Positions 34,499-43,800 of a stretch of DNA of 64,000 nt are shown here, piece by piece. The notes below the pieces were generated by a model that was given only the letters and a program-made list of their open reading frames with translations, was not told where the DNA came from and did not search any database. The position numbers were made by a program, and so were the translations under genes. This stretch comes from Flavobacteriales bacterium. Its GTDB lineage: Bacteria; Bacteroidota; Bacteroidia; Flavobacteriales_F; PHOS-HE28. Location of the stretch: NCBI GenBank assembly GCA_016716605.1, contig JADJWA010000001.1:1178001-1242000 (forward strand), written 5' to 3'. The number at the start of each line of letters is the position of its first letter. Position 1 is the first letter of the stretch.

Positions 34499-37400
34499 TC
34501 ATAGGTCCCGACTACTTGGAAGTTTGGACATCCGATACAGCATGTTGGTTGTAGGTTCTATGCGGTTTGCTCGCATCATCGCAATCACTTGCTGCCCCTG
34601 CTCAATACTGGTCGCCTTTTTCATCAGCGTGATAAAAGTGACCTCGTTCGGCAGAACGCGGTCATCCTGCATCCAGCGCAGCACCTGCTGCCCTTGCTCA
34701 AATCTTGCCGTCTTACTCAGTAGTGTGGTATAGGTGACCGTATTCGGCGAAACCTTGTCATCCTTCATCCAGCGCAGCACCTGTCGCCCTTGCTCGAAAG
34801 TGGTCGCCTTGCTCAACAGTGTGGTATAGGTGACCGTATTCGGCGAAACCTTGTCATCCTTCATCCACCGCAGCACCTGTTGCCCCTGCTCGAAAGTGGT
34901 CGCCTTGCTCAACAGTGTGGTAAAGGCGATAGCATTCGGCGAAATCTTGACATCCCTCATCCAGCGCATCACCTGCTTGCCCTGCTCGAAACTGGTTGTC
35001 TTCTTCAGCAAGGTGCCGTATGTGACATTGTCGGGCACCAAACGGTTGGCCTTTATCATCTCCAGCACTTCCAGGCCCTCTTGAAAATCATTCGCCCGAT
35101 TCAGCAAGGTATTGTAGGTGATCACGTCGGGTGTCACCTGGTCGGCCTTCATCATCTCCAGTACTTCAAGGCCCTGTTGATAGTCCTTCGCCCGATTCAA
35201 CAAGGTGCTATAGGTGACTTCCTCGAGCGGCACCCGATCAGCCTTCATCTTCTCTAGGACATCAAGCCCCTGCTGAAAATCCTTGGTCCGGTTCATTAAG
35301 GTGCTATAGGTGACCTCGTTGGGTTGAACGCGGTCGGCCTTCATCATCTCCAGCACTTCGAGGCCCTGCTGATAATCTTTGGCTCTGTTCAGCAAGGTGC
35401 CGTAGGTGACATCGTTGGGCGGCACCCGGTCGGCCTTCATCATCTCCAGCACATTAAGGCCTTGCTGAAAATCCTTAGTCCTGTTAAGCAAGGTGCCATA
35501 GGTGACCTCATTGGGCGGCACCCGGTCGGCCTTCATCATCTCCAGTACTTCAAGGCCCTGCTGATAGTCCCTAGTCTTGCCGAGCAAGGTGCTGTAGGTG
35601 ACCTCGTTTGGTGTCATTCGATCGGCCTTCATCATCTCCAGTACAACTAGGCCCTGTTGATAGTCTCTGGCCTGGTTCAACAAGGTGCTGTAGGTGACCT
35701 CGTCGGGCGGCACCTGATCGGTCTTCATCATCCCCAATACGTCGAGGGCCAGCTCATAATCTTTCGCCCTATTCAGCAAGGTATTGTAGGTGACCACGTC
35801 GGGCGCCACTCGGTCGGCCTTCATCATGTCCAGCACACGGAGGCCCTGCTGATAGTCCTTGGCCCGGTTCAACAATGTGCTGTAGGTGATTGCGTCGGGC
35901 AGTATCCGATCGGTCTTCATCATCTCCAGTACATCAAGGCCTTGCTGATAGTCCTCGGTCCGATTCAACAACGTGCCATAGGTGACCTCGTTGGCTGGCA
36001 CCCGGTCGGCCTTCATCATCTCTATTACATCAAGACCCTGCTGATAGTCCTTAGCCCGGTTCAATAATGTGCTGTAGGTGATCGCGTCGGGCAGCATCCG
36101 ATCAGCCTTCATCATCTCAATTACATCAAGACCCTGTTGATAGTCCTTGGCCCTGTTCAATAAGGTGTTGTAGGTGAACGCATCGAACGCCACCCGGTCA
36201 GCTCTCATCATCTCCAGCACGTCGAGGGCTTGCGTGAAATCCTTCGTCTTTTTCAGCAAGGCATTGTAGGTGAATGCATTAGGCGGCACCTGTTCGGCCT
36301 TCATCGACTCCAGCACGTCGAGGGCTTGCTGAAAATCCTTCGCTCTGTTCAGCAATGTGCTGTACGTGACATCGTTGGGCGCCACCCGATCGGCCGTCAT
36401 CATCTCCAGCACTTCGAGTCCCTGCTCATAATCCTTCGCCCTATTAAGCAAAGTGTTGTACGTGACCACGTCTGGAGCCACCCGATCGACTTTCATCATC
36501 TCCAGTACTTCGAGTCCCTGCTGATAGTCCTCCGCCCGATTCAGCAATGTGCTATACGTGACCTGATCAGGCGGCACCCCATCGGTCTTCATCATCTCCA
36601 TTACATCAAGCCCCTGCTGATAGTTCTTGGCATAGTTCAGCAAGATGCTATATGTGACATTGTTGGCAGACACCCGATCAGCCTTCATCATCTCCAGAAT
36701 ATCTAGACCCTGTTGATAGTCTTTCGCCCGCTTCAACAATGTGCTGTAAGTGATCGCGTCAGGCAGCATCCGATCGGTCTTCATCATCTCCAGGACATCA
36801 CGACCTTGATCATAGTCCTTGGCTCGGTTTAACAACGTGTTGTAGGTGATCACGTCGGGCAACACCCGATCAGCTTTCATCAACTCTATTACATCAAGGC
36901 CTTCCTGATAACCCTTGGCCCGGTTCAACAGGGTGTTGTACGTGACTTCGTCTGGCGACACCCGGTCGGACTTCATCATCCCTAGCACGACTAGGCCCTG
37001 CTCTAAGGTGGCGGTCTTGTTCAGTAGTGCGTTGTAGTTGTAAACATCTGCAAGGATGCCACCTCTTCTCATCTCGCCCAAGACACCCAATGCATCAGTG
37101 TATGTGGCTTGTTTGCTAATGAGAATTGTGTAACCCTTGCTATCAAGGAACTTTGCGACACGCGGTGCAGCGGCAACGATAGCACTTGCTGTTGCGCCAC
37201 TCGGGGCACCGCTGATGAATGCTTGAATCAGGTCTTGGGCTGGCGTCTCTGCTGCCGGGCTCAATGGCTCGTTCTTGGGCAGGTTCAATACATACTCTTG
37301 GACAGCAGCAATAGTCTCCTCCTGGCTCTTGGACTGGGCAAACGTGTATGCATAGTGCGTCGGCCTTCCTTCCCATGCCTTCACACCATCCCCAAGTCCC

Positions 37401-38002
37401 TTGAGTATATATACTTCCAGTCTCTCTTCATCGTGTTTCGGCTGGTTCCTTGTGGCACGTTCTTCTTCGGTCAGCCGCACGAAGTCGAAATCCCTGGGTC
37501 CGTAGTGAGGAACCGATGCATCTGTCAGAATCTCGTTGGGGAGGCACATGTCGGCATATCTGTTAGCTCGCCTCGCGCTATCACTGATGAAGTCCTGCTG
37601 CCCGTTTGGGAGTGTCACCATTGCATCAGATGCACTTGAGATGAAGAGTCGCAAGTCCGGAATCTGGTCGACCGGCATGCCTGTTCGCATGGCCATTTCC
37701 GTCTTGAACTTTCGGCTCATGACCAAGGCTAGGCAGCAGAGTTTTTGCACATGCTTGATGGTCGTACCGAATACCATCCAACCATCCCCCGTGAACTTCA
37801 CCATCTGCCCTTCCATACCCAAGCCCTCCCAATGCTCCTTCATCTGCTCGACCATGGCCCTGCCAAACGCGTGGAATTGATCAAGCGGCAACTTGATCAG
37901 CTTCTCGGTGGAGCTGATCATATCGATCACAAGACAGAAGTTTGGACGATCGTCCTCCATTCCTGCGGAGGATGGATTGCTCGGAAGGGGAGATTCGCTC
38001 AT
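34499..38002 (-). CDS. Nucleotidyl-cyclase-like domain fused to 26 PPR-type repeats
   Basis: A 1167-residue soluble protein. Residues about 20-215 form a class III cyclase homology domain: PNFCLVIDMISSTEK with the first metal Asp, MVKFTGDGWMVFG with the second (GDG, about 72-74), and DFISDSARRANRYAD with the transition-state Arg. A linker leads to a degenerate repeat (about 288-319), then 26 uninterrupted 32-residue repeats (320-1151) of the form xVTYxTLLNRAKDYQQGLDVLEMMKADRVxPx, and a 16-residue end. The pattern is that of pentatricopeptide repeats, three residues shorter than the classical 35 (the plant S-type length). ATG 38002 overlaps the stop of a 24-codon leader; a TTG 57 nt upstream is the alternative. 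It is the third full gene of the hsd run, between hsdS and the hsdR copy. PPR proteins bind single-stranded RNA; what this one binds is unknown. Confidence 0.88.
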   Translation of the reverse strand: MSESPLPSNPSSAGMEDDRPNFCLVIDMISSTEKLIKLPLDQFHAFGRAMVEQMKEHWEGLGMEGQMVKFTGDGWMVFGTTIKHVQKLCCLALVMSRKFKTEMAMRTGMPVDQIPDLRLFISSASDAMVTLPNGQQDFISDSARRANRYADMCLPNEILTDASVPHYGPRDFDFVRLTEEERATRNQPKHDEERLEVYILKGLGDGVKAWEGRPTHYAYTFAQSKSQEETIAAVQEYVLNLPKNEPLSPAAETPAQDLIQAFISGAPSGATASAIVAAAPRVAKFLDSKGYTILISKQATYTDALGVLGEMRRGGILADVYNYNALLNKTATLEQGLVVLGMMKSDRVSPDEVTYNTLLNRAKGYQEGLDVIELMKADRVLPDVITYNTLLNRAKDYDQGRDVLEMMKTDRMLPDAITYSTLLKRAKDYQQGLDILEMMKADRVSANNVTYSILLNYAKNYQQGLDVMEMMKTDGVPPDQVTYSTLLNRAEDYQQGLEVLEMMKVDRVAPDVVTYNTLLNRAKDYEQGLEVLEMMTADRVAPNDVTYSTLLNRAKDFQQALDVLESMKAEQVPPNAFTYNALLKKTKDFTQALDVLEMMRADRVAFDAFTYNTLLNRAKDYQQGLDVIEMMKADRMLPDAITYSTLLNRAKDYQQGLDVIEMMKADRVPANEVTYGTLLNRTEDYQQGLDVLEMMKTDRILPDAITYSTLLNRAKDYQQGLRVLDMMKADRVAPDVVTYNTLLNRAKDYELALDVLGMMKTDQVPPDEVTYSTLLNQARDYQQGLVVLEMMKADRMTPNEVTYSTLLGKTRDYQQGLEVLEMMKADRVPPNEVTYGTLLNRTKDFQQGLNVLEMMKADRVPPNDVTYGTLLNRAKDYQQGLEVLEMMKADRVQPNEVTYSTLMNRTKDFQQGLDVLEKMKADRVPLEEVTYSTLLNRAKDYQQGLEVLEMMKADQVTPDVITYNTLLNRANDFQEGLEVLEMIKANRLVPDNVTYGTLLKKTTSFEQGKQVMRWMRDVKISPNAIAFTTLLSKATTFEQGQQVLRWMKDDKVSPNTVTYTTLLSKATTFEQGRQVLRWMKDDKVSPNTVTYTTLLSKTARFEQGQQVLRWMQDDRVLPNEVTFITLMKKATSIEQGQQVIAMMRANRIEPTTNMLYRMSKLPSSRDL
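34550..37141 (-). repeat. Array of 27 tandem 96-bp units coding the PPR repeats
   Basis: Twenty-six exact-length 96-bp units (34550-37045), preceded in reading direction by one degenerate unit (37046-37141), with no indels. Units 1-21 share YQQGLDVLEMMKADR; units 22-26 form a second subfamily with FEQGQQVLRWMKDDK. The last residues and residues 1, 2 and 5 vary most between units. It is not a CRISPR array: there are no spacers, and the whole is one open frame. Confidence 0.93.
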
Positions 38003-38076
38003 CACTCGACTAGTTCGAACATCAGCTCGTATCGATTGTGATCGACGGCCTTGAAACAAGTCATATAGGTGCTCAT
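38002..38076 (-). CDS. 24-codon leader ORF overlapping the PPR-cyclase start
   Basis: ATG 38076 opens a 24-residue frame (MSTYMTCFKAVDHNRYELMF...) whose TGA shares its final A with the ATG of the PPR-cyclase gene. It begins 16 nt after the hsdS stop. The arrangement suggests translational coupling; it may also be the remnant of a lost gene start. No homology was recognised. Confidence 0.35.
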   Translation of the reverse strand: MSTYMTCFKAVDHNRYELMFELVE

Positions 38077-38092
38077 TGGGTGTCGTTGGCTT

Positions 38093-39283
38093 TCATCCGA
38101 GAGGCCATGCCTTTGAATCTGTAACGCTCTCCACCCTCACCTCCCCGCTCATCAGCTTCGGCAGCAGCGTGTCGCGGAGGGCGGTGAGTGATTTGATCTG
38201 CGCGCTGTTGGTCATGTGCTTGTCGAACAGCGGCTCCATCACCAAGGTCATTTCAATCAAGCGATCGGGGCTTGGTACCAACACCATCGCCTCGTCCAGA
38301 TCGCCGCGTTTGATGTGGCCGAACGTAGTTGCATGGCTTTCGGCGATACTCACGAACTCATCCACGTAGTGCTTGGTCCACATGAAGTAGAACCACTTGG
38401 GGAACTCATCCGAGGTGACCTTGAACAGATGCTGGTTCAAGATGGCCTTGGGGCCATCCCATAGCTTGACGATCAGCGATGCGGACCAAGAGAAGATCAC
38501 ATCCCCTGCTTCCACGTAGTACTTGGGGTCAATATCGGTTGTCGCCCAATCTGATGATTCCGAGAGACCGTCACGGAGGTCTTTGATCTTCAGAACAGGC
38601 AAGCGATTCACGGGGTCCTTGGCAGGATACTTCTGACAGGCAACTCCATTCAGGTAGTTCGCAACGGAACTCAAGGGCCGTTGCGTCAGACCCTCCTCCG
38701 CCTCCTCCACGAACCACTGCCTGAACAGCGTTTCGGCCATGGCCTCCAAGGTCTTGTTCTGCCGGTGCAGCAGATCGATCTTGGCATCCAAGCTGCTGAG
38801 CACCGAGGCGATGGCGCGTTGCTCGGGTAGGTCTGGCAAACTCAACCGGAAGGCTCGAATGTCCTTCATGTTCAAGTGAGAGACCACGCTTCCACCTGAT
38901 TGTTCCTTCAGCTCTGTTTTGATCGGAGGAGCACAGAGATGAAAGGTCAAATAGCTGCTATCAGCCACCTCCCGATTCACTTTGATCAGCACAGTGCGTT
39001 GGCCAAGACACACATTGTATCCGGGCTGTATCAAACCAACTTCGCCAACAGGCGCTTCCCTTGCGAGAATGATATCACCCGCCTCGGGTTTTCCCCTCCT
39101 TGTCCAGAGCTCGTAGGTGGGTTCATCTACACGGTAGCAGTTGGCATAGTCGATCCTGCCGTTCAAGATGTCAGGCGTACGGACAGAGTAGAATGCACTC
39201 TGCTCAACGCGAGGTGCAGTCTTATGCTCGCAGTCTATCACCTCTGCGATCTCATCCAATCGGTACTCCTGAAGCTCACCCAT
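38093..39283 (-). CDS. hsdS: Type I restriction-modification specificity subunit
   Basis: A 396-residue protein with two target recognition domains (about 1-150 and 200-345), separated by a conserved helical spacer, LPEQRAIASVLSSLDAKIDLLHRQNKTLEAMAETLFRQWF (about 150-190), and a matching C-terminal helix (KSLTALRDTLLPKLMSGEVRV). It sets the DNA sequence recognised by the M and R subunits. It overlaps hsdM by 8 nt. Length is normal. Confidence 0.96.
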   Translation of the reverse strand: MGELQEYRLDEIAEVIDCEHKTAPRVEQSAFYSVRTPDILNGRIDYANCYRVDEPTYELWTRRGKPEAGDIILAREAPVGEVGLIQPGYNVCLGQRTVLIKVNREVADSSYLTFHLCAPPIKTELKEQSGGSVVSHLNMKDIRAFRLSLPDLPEQRAIASVLSSLDAKIDLLHRQNKTLEAMAETLFRQWFVEEAEEGLTQRPLSSVANYLNGVACQKYPAKDPVNRLPVLKIKDLRDGLSESSDWATTDIDPKYYVEAGDVIFSWSASLIVKLWDGPKAILNQHLFKVTSDEFPKWFYFMWTKHYVDEFVSIAESHATTFGHIKRGDLDEAMVLVPSPDRLIEMTLVMEPLFDKHMTNSAQIKSLTALRDTLLPKLMSGEVRVESVTDSKAWPLG

Positions 39284-40907
39284 CGACCTTCACGCTTTTC
39301 AGGTTCTTCAGGATGGCGCTGTTCAGCTCGGACTCTTCCTTCAGCTGCGCCGCGAACTCGGCTTGCAGCGTGGCAAAGCGCTCAGCGAACACGAAGTCGT
39401 CCTCCTCATCCGCCAGGCCCACGTAGCGGCCGGGGGTGAGCACGTAGTCCAACTCCTTCACGCGGCTCAGTGGGGCGGCGCAGCAGAAGCCCGGCACATC
39501 GGCATAGGTGCCCTTGGGGTTCCGCCAGTTGTGGTAGGTGTCCGCAATGGTGTTGATGTCGGCCTCGCTGAACTCGCGCGTGCGGCGGTTCACCAGGTGC
39601 CCCATGTGCCGTGCATCGATGAAGAGGATCTCGCTGGTCCTGCTGCGGAACTTGCCGTTGGCCCTGTTCCTACTTAAGAACCAAAGGCATGCTGGAATCC
39701 CAGTGTTGAGGAAGAGCTTGGCGGGCAGGTTCACGATGCAATCGATGAGGCCCGCCTCCACCATGGCCTTGCGGATCTCGCCTTCGCCGCTGCTCTTGCT
39801 GGTGAGGGCACCCTTGCTGAGCACTACGCCTGCCTGCCCGCTTGGGCTGAGGTGGTAGATGAAGTGCTGCATCCACCCGAAGTTGGCGTTGCCTTCGGGC
39901 GGCACGCCGTATTGCCAGCGTCCATCGGTGCGCAGCAGATCGCCGCTCCAGTCGCTCACGTTGAAGGGCGGGTTGGCGATGATGTAATCGGCCTTCAGGT
40001 CCTTGTGGGCATCGTTGAGGAAGGAGCCCTCGCTGTTCCACTTCACCTGCGAACTGTCCAGCCCGCGGATGGCGAGGTTCATTTTGGCCAGCCGCCAGGT
40101 GGTCTGGTTGCTCTCCTGCCCGTAGATGCTGATGTCGTTGACCTTGCCTTGGTGCTCGGTGACGAACTTCTCGCTCTGCACGAACATGCCGCCGCTGCCG
40201 CAGCAGGGGTCGAACACACGGCCCTTGTACGGCTCCAGCATCTTCACCAGCAGTTCCACCACACTGCGCGGGGTGTAGAACTGGCCGCCCTTCTTGCCCT
40301 CGGCCAATGCGAACTCGCCCAGGAAGTACTCGAACACATGGCCCAGCACATCGGCGCTGCGGCTCTTGGCATCGCCCAGGGCGATGTTGCCGATGAGGTC
40401 GATGAGGCCGCCGAGGCTGGTGGGGTCCAGGTTCTGCCGGGCGTATACCTTGGGCAGCACGCCCTTCAGCGAGTCGTTCTCCCGCTCGATGGCGTCCATG
40501 GCCTCATCCACCGTCTTGCCGATGGTGGGCTGCTTGGCGTGGCTTTGCAGGAAGCTCCACCGCGCGCCGGGCGGCACGAAGAAGACGTTCTCGGCCTTGT
40601 ACTCGTCCTTGTCCTCGGGGTCGGCACCGGCGCTCTCTTCGGCCTTCAGCTTGTCGTACAGCTCCACGAAGGCATCGCTGATGTACTTGAGGAAGACGAG
40701 GCCGAGCACGATGTGCTTGTACTCGGCAGCGTCGATGTTCTTGCGGAGCTTGTCGGCCGTTTTCCAGAGCTGCTTTTCGATGGGTTCGGAGGCCTCGACG
40801 GCTTTCTTGCGGCTATTGGGCTCAGGGGCCTCTTGGCCATTGGGCCCAAGTGCCTGAAGACCCTTGGCCTTTGGCGCACGGGTATAGGGTTTCACGGGTA
40901 TTGGCAT
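39276..40907 (-). CDS. hsdM: Type I restriction-modification DNA methyltransferase subunit
   Basis: A 543-residue N6-adenine methyltransferase. An N-terminal helical HsdM_N domain (KQLWKTADKLRKNIDAAEYKHIVLGLVFLKYISD) is followed by the AdoMet site VFDPCCGSGGMFVQ (about residue 235) and the catalytic NPPFNVSDW (about 315). The first 40 residues are a Pro/Lys-rich extension (VKPYTRAPKAKGLQALGPNG). With HsdS it forms the modification enzyme. Confidence 0.97.
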   Translation of the reverse strand: MPIPVKPYTRAPKAKGLQALGPNGQEAPEPNSRKKAVEASEPIEKQLWKTADKLRKNIDAAEYKHIVLGLVFLKYISDAFVELYDKLKAEESAGADPEDKDEYKAENVFFVPPGARWSFLQSHAKQPTIGKTVDEAMDAIERENDSLKGVLPKVYARQNLDPTSLGGLIDLIGNIALGDAKSRSADVLGHVFEYFLGEFALAEGKKGGQFYTPRSVVELLVKMLEPYKGRVFDPCCGSGGMFVQSEKFVTEHQGKVNDISIYGQESNQTTWRLAKMNLAIRGLDSSQVKWNSEGSFLNDAHKDLKADYIIANPPFNVSDWSGDLLRTDGRWQYGVPPEGNANFGWMQHFIYHLSPSGQAGVVLSKGALTSKSSGEGEIRKAMVEAGLIDCIVNLPAKLFLNTGIPACLWFLSRNRANGKFRSRTSEILFIDARHMGHLVNRRTREFSEADINTIADTYHNWRNPKGTYADVPGFCCAAPLSRVKELDYVLTPGRYVGLADEEDDFVFAERFATLQAEFAAQLKEESELNSAILKNLKSVKVDG

Positions 40908-40944
40908 GGGTCGCTGAAAGTAGCAACTCGCTTTGCGTGCTCGC

Positions 40945-41688
40945 TCATCCTTGGCCGCCCCCCGTCCCTTCCGCCGTTGGCTTCGTTGTTAACCGTTCCA
41001 ATGCCTTCTCCATAGCATCAAGCCGTTCTGCAAGCTGCGGTGCGGAACAGCTAAAGGTCGGCAGTGTCGGGGGTGAATAACCGCATGCCGTGTGCGGCAC
41101 CGGGGCCTGTTTGCCTGTCTTCCACCATTTGGGTTTGAAATAGACCACATAGGCTCCGAGCGCCAACAGGGTCCCACACGCCACGTACTTGGTGGTCAGC
41201 GGGGCGGGCCCATATACAGCCACCCAAATGGTGTTGAAGAGAAAGGGCACTATGAATAGGATGGACCATATCTGGATCCAAAGGTCATAGCGATCACCAT
41301 TTCTCTTGAATGAGTACTCCTTGCTGAGCGCGTTCCAAGCCACTGCCAGCGACCAGTACAAGGTGAGCAAGGCCCATGGCAACCATGGCCGGTCGTGCCA
41401 GGGAATCTTCCTCACCACATCCATCTTCATGAACGACTCCTCGGGATCCAAGCAGATGAGCGCTAGCGCCACCGCCATGAAGCAGATGAGGTCGATGAGC
41501 TTCATCCAAACACTGTACATCGGTCCATGCCCGCGTTGCTCGAACTGATCGGTGACATTGATCATGTCGTTTACCACGATGGACAGGATGAGCAAGGCTG
41601 CCCAGAAGTTGGAAGTGCCGAGCGAGTGCAGCACCTCGCGGAAGGCGCCGATGAACAGCAGCCCGAACAGGATGTTATAGTAGGTCAT
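40945..41688 (-). CDS. Multi-pass membrane protein upstream of hsdM
   Basis: A 247-residue protein with about six TM segments (approximately residues 3-20, 28-42, 62-80, 103-120, 137-160 and 167-187) and a soluble tail with four scattered Cys/Pro-rich residues and a short coiled coil (LAERLDAMEKALERL). It is 37 nt upstream of hsdM and 30 nt downstream of the 573-codon frame, all on one strand, so probably cotranscribed. It might be an accessory membrane component of the defence locus, but no family was recognised. Confidence 0.6.
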   Translation of the reverse strand: MTYYNILFGLLFIGAFREVLHSLGTSNFWAALLILSIVVNDMINVTDQFEQRGHGPMYSVWMKLIDLICFMAVALALICLDPEESFMKMDVVRKIPWHDRPWLPWALLTLYWSLAVAWNALSKEYSFKRNGDRYDLWIQIWSILFIVPFLFNTIWVAVYGPAPLTTKYVACGTLLALGAYVVYFKPKWWKTGKQAPVPHTACGYSPPTLPTFSCSAPQLAERLDAMEKALERLTTKPTAEGTGGGQG

Positions 41689-41718
41689 GCGAATCGCCGT
41701 CTAGTTGTACAGCATCAT

Positions 41719-43299
41719 TTACCCTTTGCGCTTGGCGCGGGCCGCGCGGATGTACTCGAAGATGGGGATGTCGAGCCCGACGTTCCAGAAGCCCGCGTCA
41801 ATGTTCTCGTCGAGTTGATTGTTCGGGATCACCGGTACGGCATAGGATGCATTGAGCTCTAGTCCATTGAAGAAGCGGACCCCGGTGCCTGTGCCCACTA
41901 TTGGATATTGGAATTCGGCCTCACTGCGCAGGTCGGCGATGGTGTAGAGTAGGCCGGAAGCATACAGGCTGCAGTACCAATTGCTCACAACCGGATCACG
42001 CGGGCGTACGGAGCGGGTGAACATCCGGCCGTGGAAGCGGTAAGGCTCTTGCGCTTGTTGGCCCCGGGTGTACTTCCAATCCCATATGAACCATTTCAGG
42101 CCGAGCTTCTCCCCTGCCCAAGCCACCTGCTGGATTCCGAGTCGCTCTTCACCTATGAATGTACTGTCGAAGCTGCTGAAGTACCCGTAATTGAGCCCAA
42201 TGGTGAAGAAGGGCCTGATGTTAAACCAACTGTTCTTGGTGGGTGACGAGGTGGTTCGTAACAGTTTATCCTCCAAGGTGAGAATGATTCCTTCGACATC
42301 GATGCTGAATCCATAGAGGCCGACTGGATTGAGCTCTTCTGGCTCGAAAATGACGTAGTCAGTGATGATATCGGCGATGCGTACAAGGGTTGCGTTCTGC
42401 CCGACATGATAGCGGTAGAGATCCATCGTCTTGAGGAATAGCTTCATGACAGCAGCGATTTCAGCGTTTCCCACTGTGCCCTGCTGTTTCGCGATCTTGG
42501 TCAAGTTGAGGCCCTTTAGTGCCTTCCAGTCTGTAGCCTCAACCGCCTTGGCCACCTCATCAATATTCCCTAGGTTGGTTTCCAGCCAGATCCGGTAGCC
42601 ATCAATCAAGCTGGTCAAGCGCTGCCGTTCGGTGGCATTCTCTTCCCAAAGGCTCACGTAGTCGATGTCAGCTCTCCTCAACGTGTCGTATTGCCAAGTC
42701 CTGCCACTTTCAACCTTGAAGAACCCAAGCTCCTTGAGCTTTGCGCTCCTCGAAAGCCGGATATACATCTGGTCCAAGAGCCAGTTGTCTACTACGACCA
42801 TGTGTTGCTCACTCTCGCCCGCACTGATCTTCCCAATACGGATCGGATTTCCTTGTCTCGCTAGAGCGCCTGGTGCTTGGACTTTATCGTAGGCGTCAGC
42901 CAGTTTCGACGCGATTTCAGCCGCAGACTTCCCTTTCAATTCTTCCGCACCGGTGAATACGCTTTGGCTTTGCATGAGATAGCGCGCGGAGGCAAAGGAG
43001 AGTGCGTAGTCAGCTGCTTTGGAAACAAGCCCGCGGGTCATCACGGTCTTGTTCTTCTCCGTCAGCAGGATATCCACCATATCGTAAATGGTATTGTATG
43101 TAGTCTTGTTGAGGGTGCGCACGTTTCCACGTACAAGGTTCGTAATCGCCCGCACCTTCACTTCCTCCTGTTTGGCCAGGACCAACTCGCTCAGGAGCTC
43201 CTCATCTATAGTCTGTCGAGGAAGTTGAGCGCTGGTTGTCAGGGTCACGCCAATGCATCCCACCAGGAGCAACAGGCGGAATCTTCTATTCGGGTTCAA
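41719..43299 (-). CDS. Large secreted protein of unknown function
   Basis: About 526 residues if TTG 43299 is used as start, chosen because a basic and hydrophobic signal peptide follows (LNPNRRFRLLLLVGCIGVTLTTSAQ). There is no ATG at the right place, and the frame is open further upstream only through the duplicated repeat. The middle is helical and charged. The C-terminal 200 residues are rich in alternating aromatic strands (WFNIRPFFTIGLNYGYF ... GFWNVGLDIPIFEYI), compatible with an outer-membrane or surface beta structure. It is the first gene of the run that includes hsdMS. Confidence 0.65.
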   Translation of the reverse strand: MNPNRRFRLLLLVGCIGVTLTTSAQLPRQTIDEELLSELVLAKQEEVKVRAITNLVRGNVRTLNKTTYNTIYDMVDILLTEKNKTVMTRGLVSKAADYALSFASARYLMQSQSVFTGAEELKGKSAAEIASKLADAYDKVQAPGALARQGNPIRIGKISAGESEQHMVVVDNWLLDQMYIRLSRSAKLKELGFFKVESGRTWQYDTLRRADIDYVSLWEENATERQRLTSLIDGYRIWLETNLGNIDEVAKAVEATDWKALKGLNLTKIAKQQGTVGNAEIAAVMKLFLKTMDLYRYHVGQNATLVRIADIITDYVIFEPEELNPVGLYGFSIDVEGIILTLEDKLLRTTSSPTKNSWFNIRPFFTIGLNYGYFSSFDSTFIGEERLGIQQVAWAGEKLGLKWFIWDWKYTRGQQAQEPYRFHGRMFTRSVRPRDPVVSNWYCSLYASGLLYTIADLRSEAEFQYPIVGTGTGVRFFNGLELNASYAVPVIPNNQLDENIDAGFWNVGLDIPIFEYIRAARAKRKG

Positions 43300-43355
43300 T
43301 TTGGTTGGGGTTTTAGCTGGCCAAACCTCCCCACCTCCTGTTAACCCCTCCCTTC

Positions 43356-43800
43356 CCCCAAGCCGGTTTCTTACACGGGTCGGGGGGGGCTTATTACACG
43401 GGTCCTGCTCGGAATCACAACCGCTCCATCGCGTGCGCAAACCCTTGCCGGGTGCGGGATCCGTGGCCCTGAGGGCTGGAAACGCATGGGCAGGCTACCG
43501 CTGGGCTTGGCCGCAAGCACCGGTATTCACCACATCCATTCTCACGCTTCCGATCCGTGAATTCGTGGGATCGAAATCAGCTCACGAATGCCTGGATCCG
43601 AAGCCTTGCACGTGGCCCTTGCCGACGACCACGACCTGATGCGCGCGGGCATCGCTGACCTCTTGCACGGCAGTGAGCGCTGCCGCGTAACGGTGGATGC
43701 CCGAAATGGCCATGAGCTGGTGCAGGCCTTGGTGGCCGGCGCGGAGGTGGCGCTGGCCATCGTGGATTTGGCCATTCCGGTGATAGACAGCTACGCGGTG
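43356..43800. repeat. Direct repeat, left copy, containing a response-regulator 5' end
   Basis: About 445 bp closely matching 48514-48956. It includes the C/G-rich segment with two acacgggtc motifs, the stretch aatcacaaccgctccatcgc and the start of a response-regulator gene. Identity breaks at about 43800. The two copies are in direct orientation and bracket 4.7 kb. Confidence 0.85.

Noticed and set aside
34550..37045. TPR or SEL1 repeats as the identity of the 32-residue units
   Set aside because: The VTYxTLLNRA...GLDVLEMMKADRVxP pattern is that of PPR helices; TPR consensus residues (W4, G8, Y11, A20, P32) and SEL1 spacing are not met.
34550..37141. CRISPR array, because of regular repeats at 96-bp spacing
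   Set aside because: The units are contiguous with no spacers, and the whole stretch is one open frame coding PPR-type repeats.
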